The position numbers were made by a program, and so were the translations under genes. Under the pieces are notes generated by a model. It worked only from the letters and a program-made list of their open reading frames with translations, had not been told where the DNA came from and searched no databases. Shown piece by piece: positions 11,607 through 22,735 of a stretch of 64,000 bases of DNA. Where the stretch lies: positions 289,908,089 through 289,972,088 of the forward strand of contig NC_085138.1 of the NCBI RefSeq assembly GCF_035046485.1, read 5' to 3'. Numbering within the stretch: the stretch's first letter is position 1; every line of letters starts with the position of its first letter. This DNA comes from Aedes albopictus. Lineage: Eukaryota > Arthropoda > Insecta > Diptera > Culicidae.

Positions 11607-12562
11607 TCAAAATTATCCTTACAATATCTGAAGTCTGCGTTAATTACCTAAACATTTTGTAGTGCCCGCAAATCACCAAACTTCTTCTTCTTCTTTGTGG
11701 CTCGACGTCCGCATTGGAACTTGGCCTGCCGCTCTTCAACTTAGTATTCTTTGAGCACTTCTTTGCATGCAATTGCATGAATTTGTACATTGTGTGGCAA
11801 GTACAATGATACACTATGCCCAAATCACTAAACTATTTGTTTCAAAAACTTGAAATCCGGAAGTGGTCCGTGAAGCACACGTTGAACACACCTGATCTAG
11901 AAGAGCAAAAAAAAAAAAACTTGCAGATTTTTATTGTTGGAGTAGATTGCCCGACGCGATACTTTCGCTAATTTTAACGATCCATACCTATCGATTGCGC
12001 TGGGCGAACGATCAATTAGTGCGGTGATTTACGGTTCGGTACGTGTTTTGTGACCGTTGGGCGAGGGCGGGGCACGGTCACGAAAGGGACGACCGACAAC
12101 GGGTCTATGTATCTGTGTAAAACTAAGTGTAAACGAGCCTTGCAACCCTTGCAACCAACCAGCGACGACGGATTGTTACCGGAGCGTGTGGAGCCTGTAA
12201 CCAAGTGGTAACCAGAAAATGAAGTACGCTGTAAATTAGGTTTATGTGGGAGATTTCGCTGCGTGCGCCGGTGCTGGATTGGCAGGTTTTATTGGCTAGG
12301 TTCGAACGTTAAATCAACGGAATGGGACTGGGTAGATGATTCGTCGGAATGCCGGCCAACAGATTTACAAGTTACTTAGAGTTTTTATGCGCTGTAATGA
12401 CCGAGTTCAATACACTTTTGTGCGGCGTGCTGCTATGTGCATATTGATACGATCCCCTGACGAATGTATTGATCAAGAGATGACAATTCAATCTTATCTG
12501 CAATTTTAATGTTTAATTTTAAGTCATTGAGATTCGTATGCTTTTGCTACATACTCTCAGCT
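11607..12562. other. No gene recognised
   Basis: Includes a short CTTCTTCTTCTTC run near 11680 and a balanced-composition stretch near 11940-12370. No coding or RNA feature could be supported. Confidence 0.4.
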
Positions 12563-12750
12563 GTAATGGCGTGGGTATTCAGTATACGATTCCCGGTCGA
12601 TCTAGAAACTTTTCGTAAAAGAAAATTTCCTTGACTATCTTGTGCAAAGGGTGTCTTCGTGCCTGTCACAGAATATGTGACTATAATAGTCATGCAAAAT
12701 TATTATTCACAGAGGAAGCTCTCTGTTAATAACTAAGGAAGTGCTCATTT
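12563..12750 (+). mobile_element. Decayed Feilai-type SINE
   Basis: Matches the full-length copy at 33111-33402 in order: GGGTATTCAG, CGATTCCCGGTCG, AAATTTCCTTGACT, TCTTCGTGCCTG, GAGGAAGCTCTC and GTTAATAACT. The head is shortened and the 3' end is lost after GTGCTCATTT. Confidence 0.8.
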
Positions 12751-12775
12751 AATTTTATTTTAATTAACATTTAAC

Positions 12776-12848
12776 TACCTGGTGTTTATTGATTACGAAA
12801 AATCGTTCGACCGTCTCAATCACGAACACATGTGGGAATCTCTCAGAC
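12776..12848 (+). pseudogene. Reverse-transcriptase fragment A (first palm motif)
   Basis: The frame reads VFIDYEKSFDRLNHEHMW followed by ESLR. The [F/Y]IDYEKAFDRLNHE-MW motif is the first catalytic-aspartate strand of a non-LTR reverse transcriptase. The frame stops exactly where the hAT-like element at 12849 begins. The next expected segment (RRKG, then IEAQYxAFSC) occurs at 20192, just past the other end of that element. Clade not assigned. Confidence 0.75.
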
Positions 12849-13074
12849 TAGCATTGGGCAAATCTGGCTGAGACATCGATTTTTGTGAATCGATTCGAAT
12901 CGGATCAGCAGAATTGATCCACCGATTCAGTCGAATATTTTGTATCGATGTTTTCACATCGATCCGATTTATAAAATATTACAAAACTATTAAATGATTC
13001 ATACATGTAGTTCAAGTTCATGGTATGGTTGCACATCGACATCGACATTTCGCGACTCTGATTCGAAAATGGAT

Positions 13075-13466
13075 CAGTGTTGGTAAAAACTCAAATTCTC
13101 AAATCTCATGCTTGAGATGTTTCATGCGCGATTCTTGACTCACCAAACTCACCGCTGAAAAAATCATGCATGAGTTGACTCGCGATTTCACTCATTGCGT
13201 TATTTCTTGGTGTTCTTATTATTTACATCGAAGTTTTTAGGATTCTATGATAGAACAAAAGCAAACCTATTGTACAGCAACAATGGATGTCGTCCAAATC
13301 GATTTGGATTCGTTTTACAAGCGAACGAGATTTCGGCGCTTGACTCGTGAGAGCGAGATTTTGCATGAAAATCTCGCGCGTGAGAAAATGATTTAGAATC
13401 GCGCGCGAGATTACTCACGCAGGAGCGGTTCATGAGTGTGCTTTGAGTGTGATTTTACCAACACTG
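13075..13466. mobile_element. hAT-like MITE, 392 bp
   Basis: Ends are CAGTGTTGGTAAAA at 13075 and its reverse complement ending at 13466. Flanking octamers AAATGGAT (13067-13074) and AAATGGAC (13467-13474) differ at one base. An 8-bp duplication and a CAGTGTTGG terminus fit the hAT superfamily. The interior is rich in CTCGCG/TGACTC words and has no coding capacity. Confidence 0.85.
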
Positions 13467-15379
13467 AAATGGACATAACGTTGAGACAGTGTATTCTAAA
13501 AAACCCTAATTAATCCACCTAGCGGTGATGGTGCCTTTCTCGTGCTTTAAAATATCCTTTCAACAAAACTCGAGCGACATGTTGATGACATTGACATAAA
13601 TACAAAATGAAAACTGCTTGCTAAATCTACTCAATATGGATACATTTTATATTAGCATAACATCCAATATTCAGAAAATATAAGACAACGATTCAAAACT
13701 CAAACCAAATAAGTGTCATGAAGCCGCAAAATTTTGAAGCGTCATTTTAGATTTTCCGGTCATCATTTTATGACTCCGGATATCTACCCCAACTAAACTA
13801 ACCGCCATCTTGAACATTGAGACACCATCTTGGATGTTCTGGTATTCATTTTTGGACTCTGCACCTACAATTACATAAAATAGTCGCCGTATTGAATTTT
13901 GGCATGTCGTTTATGATTTTCTGGTTACCAGTTTTGGACGAAGACCGGCATTCTTCCCCATTCAAACTATAGTCATATTGCAGACCTTGTAGAACAGCGC
14001 ACAGCTTGGGTTTTCTGGTTACAAATTTTGAATTCTGGACATATTTTCATACAAAATATGCCCATAATGCAAGAATTAAAAATCATATAAAATAGGCACT
14101 AACTTGAACACTGGGCCATTATCTTGGACTTTGGATCTTGGATACTCTGGTGGACTCCGAACATATTTCCCATACCAAATACACTTATTTTATGTAGTTT
14201 TAGAGCTCAAAATTCCTTAAAACGGCCACAATCTTCTTTAGACGCGATCAGATTCTTATTTTTCCATTCAACGTTGACCCATCCTGCTATAAATTTACAC
14301 CTTAGGAATCTGAAATGGTACGATTTGATGAGATCGCTTTAGTTTTGTTCATATTTTGTTCGCATATACATATGAGAACTTAGACCTATTCGTCACTGTT
14401 GTTCATACCTAATGTTTATCAGGCCATTAAACAAAGCCACTATTTATTTTTTCACATGAACGTTGGTTCTGCTACACAACAGCTAGTCTCTAATGTGATC
14501 TAAGACTATTTTCTTGATAACCGTTCATCAGATTATCAAAAAATCTGCGATCTGATGTGTCGTATGTATGGGTTTGGTTCATTTTTATATTTGGTAATTA
14601 TGGTCCCAATTATGGTCTGAGAATATTTTATTGCTATTTATTCACCTTTACCTAATCACCGCGATTTAATATATCGCATGAATGGGTTTGCTTCACTTTT
14701 ACTTCTAACCACTTTCGAAGCCATAGCTGAACCCGATAGCGGCTTCGAGAAACGTTTCGGCTTTTGTTATTCCTGTCTTCTTCCATAATAAGAGCTATGT
14801 TGCCCATCTGTGTGTCGTATTCAATGCAACATGTAATAATAAACTAATATTAACATTCATAATCGGAACTATCTGAAAATATATGCGTAAAGCTAGAATT
14901 AGACACATGTCATCGTGTCAGATGACATTGATTTGACCCTTTCTTATGTTTATTGATCTTCGTTCTACTGCTCGTGTTGTGTGTAGGTAAGAGGTAACGA
15001 TAGCGCACGAATGTAACAAAGCCGACTGACACCCGACTGCGGCAACGAAACGAAGGTAGTGAAAAGTGTCGAGTGATTTCATGTACCGCATCCATGGGTT
15101 TGGTCAAATTTTACATTTTACTACCCGGATCTGATTCCGGGTAACTACCGGCTGAACCAAATATGGCCTAACATTATTGTCTTGTCAACTGCTCATCGGT
15201 TAACCAAAAACGCTGCAAATTGAAGGTGTCACATGCAGGGTTTGACAATTTCGATGGGACTCTCAGAACCAATTCCGGAACACTACCAGTTGTCTTTAGT
15301 GAGACGTAAGGCTATTTTCTAGCTAACTGTTCAACCACTCAAAACCGATTCCGAAACACTTGCTGGCCGTTCATTAGGT

Positions 15380-16400
15380 AATATAAAAAGCCGCTATTTG
15401 ATGTGACGCATGTACGGGTTTGTTTCTTTTTCAGATTTAACCACTTCGGCGGGAACCCCGGAACGGGTTCCAGAACACTACTGGTTCAGATATGGTTTGA
15501 GATGGTTTTCCTGCTCATTGTCCATCAGGTCATCGAAAATGTCGTGGTTTGATGTATCGCATGTATGGGTTTGGTTCAATTGTATATTTGGCTACTTCCA
15601 GCGGGACGCCTAGAACCGGTTCCGGAACACTACCGGTTCATATATGGTCTGAGATGATTTTCCTGCTCATTATCCATCAGGTCATCGAAAATGCCGTGGT
15701 TTGATATGCCGCATGCATGGGTTTGGTTCAATTGTATATTTGGCCACTTCCAGCGGGACGCCCAGAACCAGTTCGGGAACACTACCGGTTCAGATATGGT
15801 CTGAGATGATTTTTCTGCTCATTATCCATCAGGTCATCGAAAATGCCGTGGTTTGATATGCCGCATGCATGGGTTTGGTTCAATTGTATATTTGGCCACT
15901 TCCAGCGGGACGCCCAGAACCGGTTCGGGAACACTACCGGTTCAGATATGGTCTGAGATGATTTTCCTGCTCATTATCCATCAGGTCATCGAAAATGCCG
16001 TGGTTTGATATGCCGCATGCATGGGTTTAGGTCAATTGTATATTTGGCCACTTTCAGCGGGACGCCCAGAACCGGTTCGGGAACACTACCGGTTCAGATA
16101 TGGTCTGAGACTATTTTCCTGCTTACCGCTCATCAGGTTATCGAAAATGTCGTGGTTTGATGTGTCTCATGCATGGGTTTGGTTCACTATGATATTTGAC
16201 CACTTCCGGCGGGACACCCGGAACCGGTTCGGGAACACTACCGGTTCAGATATGGTCTTAAACTATTTTTCTGCTTACCGCTCATCAGGTTATCGAAAAT
16301 GCCGTGGTTTGATGTGTCGCATGCATAGGTTTGATGCATTTTCATATCTGGTCCCTTCCTGGGGTACCGTTCCGGAACACCTAAATGGCCATAACTTCGG
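15380..16400 (+). repeat. Tandem repeat, unit about 150 bp, 6-7 good copies
   Basis: Each unit contains TGGTTTGATRTGYCGCATGC, ATGGGTTTGGTTCA, GCGGGACGCC, GGAACACTACCGGTTCAGA and TATCCATCAGGT in that order. Good copies start near 15395, 15545, 15697, 15848, 16002, 16152 and 16308, with more diverged ones upstream to about 15047. The 164-codon frame at 16021-16515 simply reads through the units. The matching inverted array is at 23100-24480. Confidence 0.85.
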
Positions 16401-16524
16401 AACGGCTGGACCGATCCGAACTCTTTTTAATAGGAAACAATGGGACCAGATTCTGCGTCGAATAAACCGTCGGTCATTAAAATCGGTTGAAGTTTACTGC
16501 CAAAAAGTGATGTGAGTTTTTTTG

Positions 16525-16580
16525 TACACACACACACATACACACACACATACATACACACATACATACACACATACAGA
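16525..16580. repeat. CA-rich microsatellite
   Basis: ACACACATACA-type run near the 3' end of TIR element copy 1. The complementary TG run is at 22866-22922 in copy 2, so it is part of the element. Confidence 0.85.
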
Positions 16581-16729
16581 CATCACCTCAATTCGTCGAG
16601 CTGAGTTGATTGGTATATGTGACTCGACCCTCCGAGCCTCCTATCAAAAAGTCATGTTTGGAGTGAACATATAGCCTTTCCAGTACACTTGGTGTACGAG
16701 AAAGGCAAAAAAGAATTTTTCAATTGAAA

Positions 16730-19168
16730 GAAAAATCCTGAGATCCTGATATTCCCCAGAACTCTGAGGAGTATTCCCATATAGTACTGAGATAAATTCA
16801 CGCAGACTGCTGGTAGAAATTCCCCCAGAATTTTTAAAGAGACTCCTCTAGAAATTTGAAATGAGTTCCTCTAGAATTATGAGAGAGATATCTTCAGAAT
16901 GCTGAAAATAATTACACCAGAATCCTGAGCGACATTATCTAGAAAAGAAAGCAAGACTTTTCCGGTATCTTGGTAAGAATTCGCTCTGGATTCTATTAAG
17001 GATTTTCCTGGAATCCTGTGAGAGATTACTCCATATTTATGAGACGGATTGTCTCAAAGTCCCGAGAGAAATTCTCCCAGAATCATGTGATAGATTGTCT
17101 CAGAATCCTAAGAGAAGCTTCCCCTTGGGATTCTCCCAAAATGTTCCAGAATCCAAAGATGGATTATCCCAGAATCCTGAATAGGGTTATTCCGGAATCC
17201 TAAGACTTGTCCTAAGATAAACTCTCCCAGAATCCTGAGAATAATTTCAAGAGCGGTTCTTCCACATTCATGAGATAAACTCATCTAGATTACTGAGAGA
17301 GATTCTCACAAAAAAATTTTCGGTATTCTACTCCAGAATCCTAAAAAAGATTGCCTCAAAATACTGGGCGAGATTGCCAAAGAAACCTGAGAAGTACTCT
17401 CGCAGAATTCTTGGAGATAGGATTCCCCCCAAAATCCTGAGAAGAATTCCTCCAGAATCCTTTTAAGTATTCTCCCAGATTCCCCTAAAATCCTGGGTAC
17501 AATCCTTCAGACTGCTGAGAATAATTCTGCCAGATTCCCAAAAGGTATTCCCCGGAATTCTACGAGCGATTGCCCAAGAACCCTGAGAGAGATCATATGA
17601 GGGGTTCTTCCTGATTCTTAAGAGAAATATATCTACAAACCTAAAAAGCATGTTTCCGAAAATCTGATTTGGAAGGGATTACGAAAACATCTAGAATGGA
17701 CTCCTTAGCGTCTTGAGAAGGATTCTTTGGAATTCTGACAGGTATTCCCACATAAAACAGAAATATTACCGCAGATTGCTCAAAAACATTCCCCCAGAAT
17801 CTTTGAAAGGATTCCCCTAAACTTCCGAAACGGATTGTCCCAGAACTCTGAGAGTGATTCCTCTGGAATACTTTATATTATTACACCAGAATCTCAATAG
17901 ATTCTTTCCATAATCTTGTCAGGGATTTCGCCTGATTACTAGGAGGGACTCTCCCAGAATCCTAAAAGGGATTTCTGAGAGCAACTGCTCTAGAATATTG
18001 AAAACATAATTCTACTGGGATTCTCTTAGAATGCTGAGAAGGATTTCTTCCGAACCCTTAGAGGAATCACAAAATCTATGCGAGGGATTCTCCTAAATCC
18101 ATTTTTTTCTAGAGAATTCATCTCAGAATATCGTGAGAGATTCTTCAATAATTAAAAATTCTTAAAAAAAAGTGCCCAAGAATCTTGAAAACGCAGAATC
18201 CTGAGAAAGATACTACTAGAATCCTGAGTAAAATTCCCCCAGAATCCTAAGAAATATTCCACCAGAATTCTGCTGCGAGGAATTTTGCCACAATTCTGAG
18301 AATGCTGAGAATGATTCTCCAAGAAGTCTGAGAGGAGTTCCTGAGAATTCTGAGAAGGATTTCCTCAGAATTCTGAGTGGGATCCTAAGTGGGTCTTCCA
18401 GAATCCTTAGAGGAATCAACCTAGATCATCTAAAATTTTCTTAGAATCCTGAAATGGATTTCACCCTTGGTAGGGAACCCTGGTAGGAAATACCCCAAAA
18501 TCCAGAAATGAATTCTCTTAGAATCCAGAGATTCCCTAGAATTTTGATAGGTGTTCTCCTATAATACTGTTGAAAAAAAAAACATCCAGAATGTTTAAAG
18601 GGACTCTTCCATAACTGCGAGGATTCCTCTAAAATTATATTGGAGATTTCTTCAAACTACTGAAAATTATCACACCAGCATCCTGATAGACCTTATTCTA
18701 GAAAAGAGAGAAAGACTCTTCCAACTGGAATTCTCCCTGAATTCTATTAAGGATTTCCCTAGAATCCTGGGAGAGACTACTCCAGTTTTCTGAGATGGAT
18801 TCTCTCAGAATGTTTTCTAGGAATTCTTCCAGAATTCAAAATGATTTCCTCAGATTCCCGAGATGGATTCTCCCTTAATCCTGTGACGGATTAGCTCAGA
18901 ATCCTGACAGAAGTTTTTCTTCGGGATTCTCCCAGAGTGCTTAGAAGGATATCCCAAAACTCCTTGCCGGATTTTTTCAGAGTCCTGAGAGGGATTCTCC
19001 TAGAATCCTGAGAGAAATTCTCCTGCAGTATTGAAAGACATCCTATTAGAATTTTGAAAGAGATTGCCCCATAACACTGAGAGAGATCCTCCATATTATT
19101 TAAAAAAATCATCTAGAATCCGGTGAGGGGTTCTAAGAAAATGTTCGAAATTAAGAGATGGACTGACT
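16730..19168. repeat. Degenerate repeat of the CAGAATCCTGAGAGAGATTCTCC type
   Basis: Words CCAGAATCCTGAG, GAGAGATTCTCCC and AGAATTC recur about every 20-25 bases over 2.4 kb, with many substitutions. The unit differs from the GGAATTCCTTCAGG family but has the same length and style, as if it were a separate branch. No gene. Confidence 0.8.
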
Positions 19169-19337
19169 TAGGGCCGTTCATAAACCACGTAGACATTTTA
19201 GGGGGAGGGGGGGTTGTCTGGCCAAACTCTACGCTCCATACAAATTTCAATTTTTTTGTAAGGACAAAAGTCTACGAGGGGGGAGGGGGGTGTCTGAGAT
19301 TGCAAAATTTTGGTCTACGTGGTTTATGAACAGCCTA
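19169..19337. mobile_element. MITE with CATAAACCACGTAGAC termini
   Basis: TIRs GGGCCGTTCATAAACCACGT at 19171 and ACGTGGTTTATGAACAGCC ending near 19335, each bordered by TA. The interior has G-rich runs (GGGGGAGGGGGG) and TCTACGAGGGGGG. Relatives lie at 21931-22089 and, more distantly, 46172-46338; a possible end remnant is at 43380-43405. Confidence 0.8.
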
Positions 19338-19789
19338 GATTCCTGAGAAAGATGCGCTAAAACCCTGAAAGGGTCTCTCTAGGCCATAAGGAGGAATCCT
19401 TTGGAATCTTGAGAAAAATTCACTTAGACTCCTGGGAGGGATTGTCCAAGAAACCTGAGAAATACAGACATGTCTCGATTGAGTGAACCCTAGATTATAT
19501 AGATCCTCGATTTTTTTTTTATTCTTAATCACTTAACCTAATTTACAGCTCTATTGTCCACTGGGGCACTACGTGAGCAATTTCAATTGACAGCTGCACT
19601 TACATTTTGTACAGCGCCTAGATTCTATTCTACTTTATCGAACTGGTTGCCTTTCTGCTGCTTTCACTTTTTCTACTTTATACCTAGTAGAATGATGAGC
19701 ACAAGGATGATGATGGATGGCCGTTGTTCCTTTCCAGTCCGATTGGGGGTCCATTATGAGTAGCAGTTCGCCGATGTCCGGTATCCGGG

Positions 19790-19945
19790 TCCGTTTGAGC
19801 CATGGGGCTCAGAAGAGGGTCACAGTGTCAGTTGCTCTCGGGGGAAAAGCAACTGACGAAAAATTGCAAGTGCCGGGGCTGGGAATCAAACCCATGACCA
19901 TCCGCATATGAAGCGAACGTGTGACCAACTACGCCACGGGCCCCG
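19790..19945 (-). mobile_element. tRNA-derived SINE, minus strand
   Basis: On the minus strand the head reads GGGCCCGTGGCGTAGTTGGT, then a B-box-like GGGTTTGATTCCC and a body ending in TTTTCGTCAGTTGC. It is the same family as the split copy at 11000-11606. Sequence from about 19505 (TTAATCACTTAACCTAATTT) to 19790 may belong to the same element. Confidence 0.75.
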
Positions 19946-20191
19946 GCTATCCTCGATTTTATCCTCGACATTTTACATCAATGTTATGTACATATTACAT
20001 TTTTAATGGTTACATTCTACAGTTGATTCTGAAAAAAAAAAACAGTAATTTAATATTTTTGAATCTAAAGAAAAATCGTTTGTAAAAATCGATTTGGTCG
20101 ATTTCGTGAGGCTTCAACATCGATTAAAAAATAGATTAATCGGAACAAAAACGTCGATATTGCGAACTCGATTCAAAACTGCCCATCGCTA

Positions 20192-20557
20192 CTTCAGACG
20201 CAAGGGTGATCTTCAGAAAATCATCGGCCTCATTGAAGCACAGTACAAGGCATTTTCGTGCAGAGTACTGCACAACGCCGTCACAACGTTATCTTTTCCG
20301 ATCCCATCCTGGTCGTTGCTTGAGTAAGGCAAGAGCCGCTACCACCGCTGCTGTTCCTCATCGAAATCGATAAAATTCTGGCAGGTGCGATTGATCATGA
20401 ACCAAATCGTGGTTTGCTGTGACCTGTGACAGCCCATTACTATGGAGCACCTGAATGGCTTCGATGTGGCCGATCATCTCCTAGCTCAACGGTGCTCATT
20501 GAGCTTGTCGGTCGCTTCTTGGCAGCTGGTCTTCAAAAAAAAAGAAATGGAATGGAC
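20192..20557 (+). pseudogene. Reverse-transcriptase fragment B (middle palm region)
   Basis: Starts RRKGDLQKIIGLIEAQYKAF then SCRVLHN. After frameshifts it continues with an ILAGAIDHEPNRG-like stretch (near 20375), MEHLNGFDVADH (near 20441) and a WQL/AGL-like stretch near 20522. Known relatives carry the order IEAQYxAFSC, GVRQGC, MEHLNxxDxADD, so this is the segment that follows fragment A. The catalytic ADD is degraded to ADH and the GVRQGC box is not readable. It ends at the MITE at 20558. Confidence 0.75.
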
Positions 20558-20880
20558 CCCGAGTAGAGGAAAAGAGCTCAATAATAGCATATTTTGATAT
20601 AGAGATCAAAAAGTGATATGGGTTTGATTGACATAAGAGATAAAAGATCTAAAAATAAAATCAAAAATTTACTCCTGGAACATCATCATCAAATCATGTA
20701 TAGATTTTGTAAGATCTAACCAATAGCAGCGAGCTATTCGTATGATCTTGAAATATAAAATTTTGATATTGTTTAGATGTTCCAGGAACATTTTTCAGAT
20801 ATTATTTTCAGATCTTTTATCTCTTATATCAATCAAACCAATATCATGTTTTGATCGTCAGAATTTTACCTCTACCCGGG
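20558..20880. mobile_element. MITE of 323 bp with long TIRs
   Basis: Ends CCCGAGTAGAGG and CCTCTACCCGGG. Beyond a short gap the arms match for about 50 bases (GGTTTGATTGACATAAGAGA and its partner). There is no coding capacity. The target duplication is unclear. Confidence 0.8.
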
Positions 20881-20918
20881 ACACCGTCTTCAGCCTGTAC
20901 AGGCTGTACGATGCAGTG

Positions 20919-21532
20919 TAATTAGGCCGAATGGTCATTAGGCCGAATGATCATAAGGCCGAATGGGATGAATTTCAATTCAGCAGTTATGAAACTGGAA
21001 ACGTATCTGTTGCTTTATTTTTTTTTAACAATTATTGCCGAAAACTATTTTAACAATGAAACTAGAAAGAATAGCTGATGTTCGAAAGAAGGAAAAACCT
21101 ATGATTTGAATATCAGAAGCTTCAGCGTAAAAACTTACTATTTTGGCAATGATACCAAACAGAACGACCTATGTTCAAAAGAAGGAGAATTCATGCTGAG
21201 GGTGACAGGTTCAATTCCCGGTCGGTCCAGGAACTTTCCGTAAAGAAAACTTCCTTAGTTATAATGCATCTTCATGCCTGCCACATGATATACACATTCA
21301 ACATGGTCACTGGCAGCGGAAGCTCTCAGTTTATAATTGTGGAAGTGTATAGAACACTAAGCTGAGAATCAGGTTTTGTTCCAGAGAGGACGTAACGGCA
21401 GCAATAAGACCCATTGACCACTCGGTCTAATGACTTTCGGCCTAATGACTTTCGGCCTAAAGACTTTCGGCCTAATAACTTTCGGCCGAATGGCCAACGG
21501 CCAAATGGCCATCGGCCGAATGACCTGACACC
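20919..21532. mobile_element. Element with repeated AGGCCGAATG motifs
   Basis: The left end carries ATTAGGCCGAATGGTCATTA and further copies to about 20967. The right end, 21420-21525, carries six or more inverted variants (TTTCGGCCTAATGAC, AACGGCCAAATGGCC). It lies inside the SINE at 20881-21717 and contains a Feilai copy. No coding capacity. Confidence 0.65.
21185..21410 (+). mobile_element. 5'-truncated Feilai-type SINE
   Basis: CATGCTGAGGGTGACAGG, CCCGGTCGGTCCAGG, CTTCATGCCTGCCACA, GGAAGCTCTCAGTTTATAAT and GAACACTAAGCTGAGAA follow the same order as the full copy at 33111-33402. Confidence 0.85.
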
Positions 21533-21930
21533 AGGCTGTACAGACTGAATGAAACTTAACACTAGACAACGGACACACGGAGCATGCACCAGTGGATACG
21601 GAGAAGAAACTATCTTCACAAAATGTTTCATCGCCCGGAGCGGGAATCGAACCCTCACCCCACAGCATGGCGCGATTAGAAGCTTGGTGACCCTAACCGC
21701 ACGGCTACGAAAGTCAACTAGAGCAAAACGTAAGATATTAATACGGCAACCCTTCCTGATTTACGGTAGCTGGGCAAGAAGTGGAGAAAGTTGGAAGCTT
21801 TCAATATATTGGTATTCCGAGCAGAAGAGATTATCAACAGTACAATAAAATATTTTATTTTGGCATAATCATTGTATAATGGAATCAGTAATTTTTGTGT
21901 TATTAACATATCTTATTATGTTATAAACTT

Positions 21931-22089
21931 GGGGCCTGTCTATAAACTACGTAGACTCATAAGGGGGGGACGGGGGGATCTGGCCATAGTCTAAATTTCG
22001 AAAATTGTGTATGAACAAAAGTCTACGAGGGGGGAGGGGGGTGGTCTGAGATGGCCGAAAAAAAGTCTACGTAGTTTATGGACAGCCCC
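21931..22089. mobile_element. MITE of the ATAAACTACGTAGAC family, 159 bp
   Basis: TIRs GGGGCCTGTCTATAAACTAC and TAGTTTATGGACAGCCCC, with the same G-rich interior (TCTACGAGGGGGGAGGGGGG) as 19169-19337. Confidence 0.85.
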
Positions 22090-22735
22090 TTGTCTATCAT
22101 AAGCGGCAAAATAACAAAAGTCATAACAAAAAAATGTACCTGGAAGACCAATTTAATAACATGTTTTGTTAGACTCCATAAGACCAAGCCCACCCGTGGG
22201 CTTAATACTACACACGCAACAGCACGTCGTTAACGATTTTTAATTTCGTTATCAACCCATTTTCGCACCGGTCGTTCGTTTCCATGTGAGTAAAATAATG
22301 ATCGGTCGCCTTTGCGCATCGGTGGTCTCTATTCTCTCCGTACCATCGGGTTTTTGCACTTCTGTAAATCATCGCAATATTTTGTGTATTTCTATGGGGT
22401 TATTGCAAATCTTATTTAGTATAATAATTTGTTCTCATATTATGAAAGATGGGGTTTTGGATAATACTGAAAACTGATAGTAAAAATTGAATTCAAATAA
22501 ATAATTCCCTTGGAGATTTGTACCAGTTTTGGTGCGTTTAAAGATATCATTTTCTCAATAATTTATGATTGTATTTAATCCCGGAATTCAAGCAATCTTT
22601 TTTAAATTATATGATTGTTGCTTACTGTATGACTTGTAGGTTGAATTTTTATCTAAAATAATATCCATCTCCTCAATATTCATGTTGCCTTTCTCGCAAG
22701 AAATTTATCTGAATTTGAGATTATGAGCATCTTTT

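Larger units (their letters stand above)
13503..16707 (+). mobile_element. ~3.2-kb TIR element with internal ~150-bp repeats, copy 1
   Basis: Begins TTAATCCACCTAGCGGTGAT then TGCCTTTCTCG, and ends ACGAGAAAGGCA after TAGCCTTTCCAGTACACTTG. Copy 2 lies in inverted orientation at 22736-25738 with the same terminal sequences. Internal landmarks shared by the copies are the ~150-bp tandem repeats, a CA/TG microsatellite and AATTCGTCGAGCTGAGT-type sequence. No transposase or reverse transcriptase is visible. Its superfamily is not recognised. Confidence 0.7.
12849..20191. mobile_element. hAT-like element whose ends now lie 7.3 kb apart
   Basis: The left end TAGCATTGGGCAAA and right end GCCCATCGCTA (reverse complement TAGCGATGGGC) resemble hAT termini. 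Both subterminal regions are rich in ATCGATT-type words. Flanking 8-mers TCTCAGAC (12841-12848) and CTTCAGAC (20192-20199) agree at 6 of 8 positions, and the flanking reverse-transcriptase frame resumes across the gap. The interior has been filled by later insertions: 13075-13466, 13503-16707, the 16.7-19.2 kb repeats, 19169-19337 and a SINE. No transposase was seen, so it was probably non-autonomous. Treating the two ends as one element is an inference. Confidence 0.55.
20881..21717 (-). mobile_element. tRNA-derived SINE (minus strand), interrupted
   Basis: 20881-20922 and 21533-21717 together match one SINE. The word CAGGCTGTAC is repeated at both junctions. The tRNA-like head (minus strand) includes a B-box-like sequence seen on plus as GGGAATCGAACCCTC at 21650. 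The body contains ACTAGACAACGGACAC, which in plus sense also occurs at 41540 and 62040. Confidence 0.65.

Noticed and set aside
15380..16400. Regular repeats that might suggest a CRISPR array
   Set aside because: Units are contiguous, without unique spacers, and the DNA is eukaryotic.
16021..16515. 164-codon frame over the ~150-bp repeats, and its counterparts at 22934-23275 and 23640-24086
   Set aside because: Reads through tandem non-coding units inside a TIR element; no conserved domain and frames differ between units.
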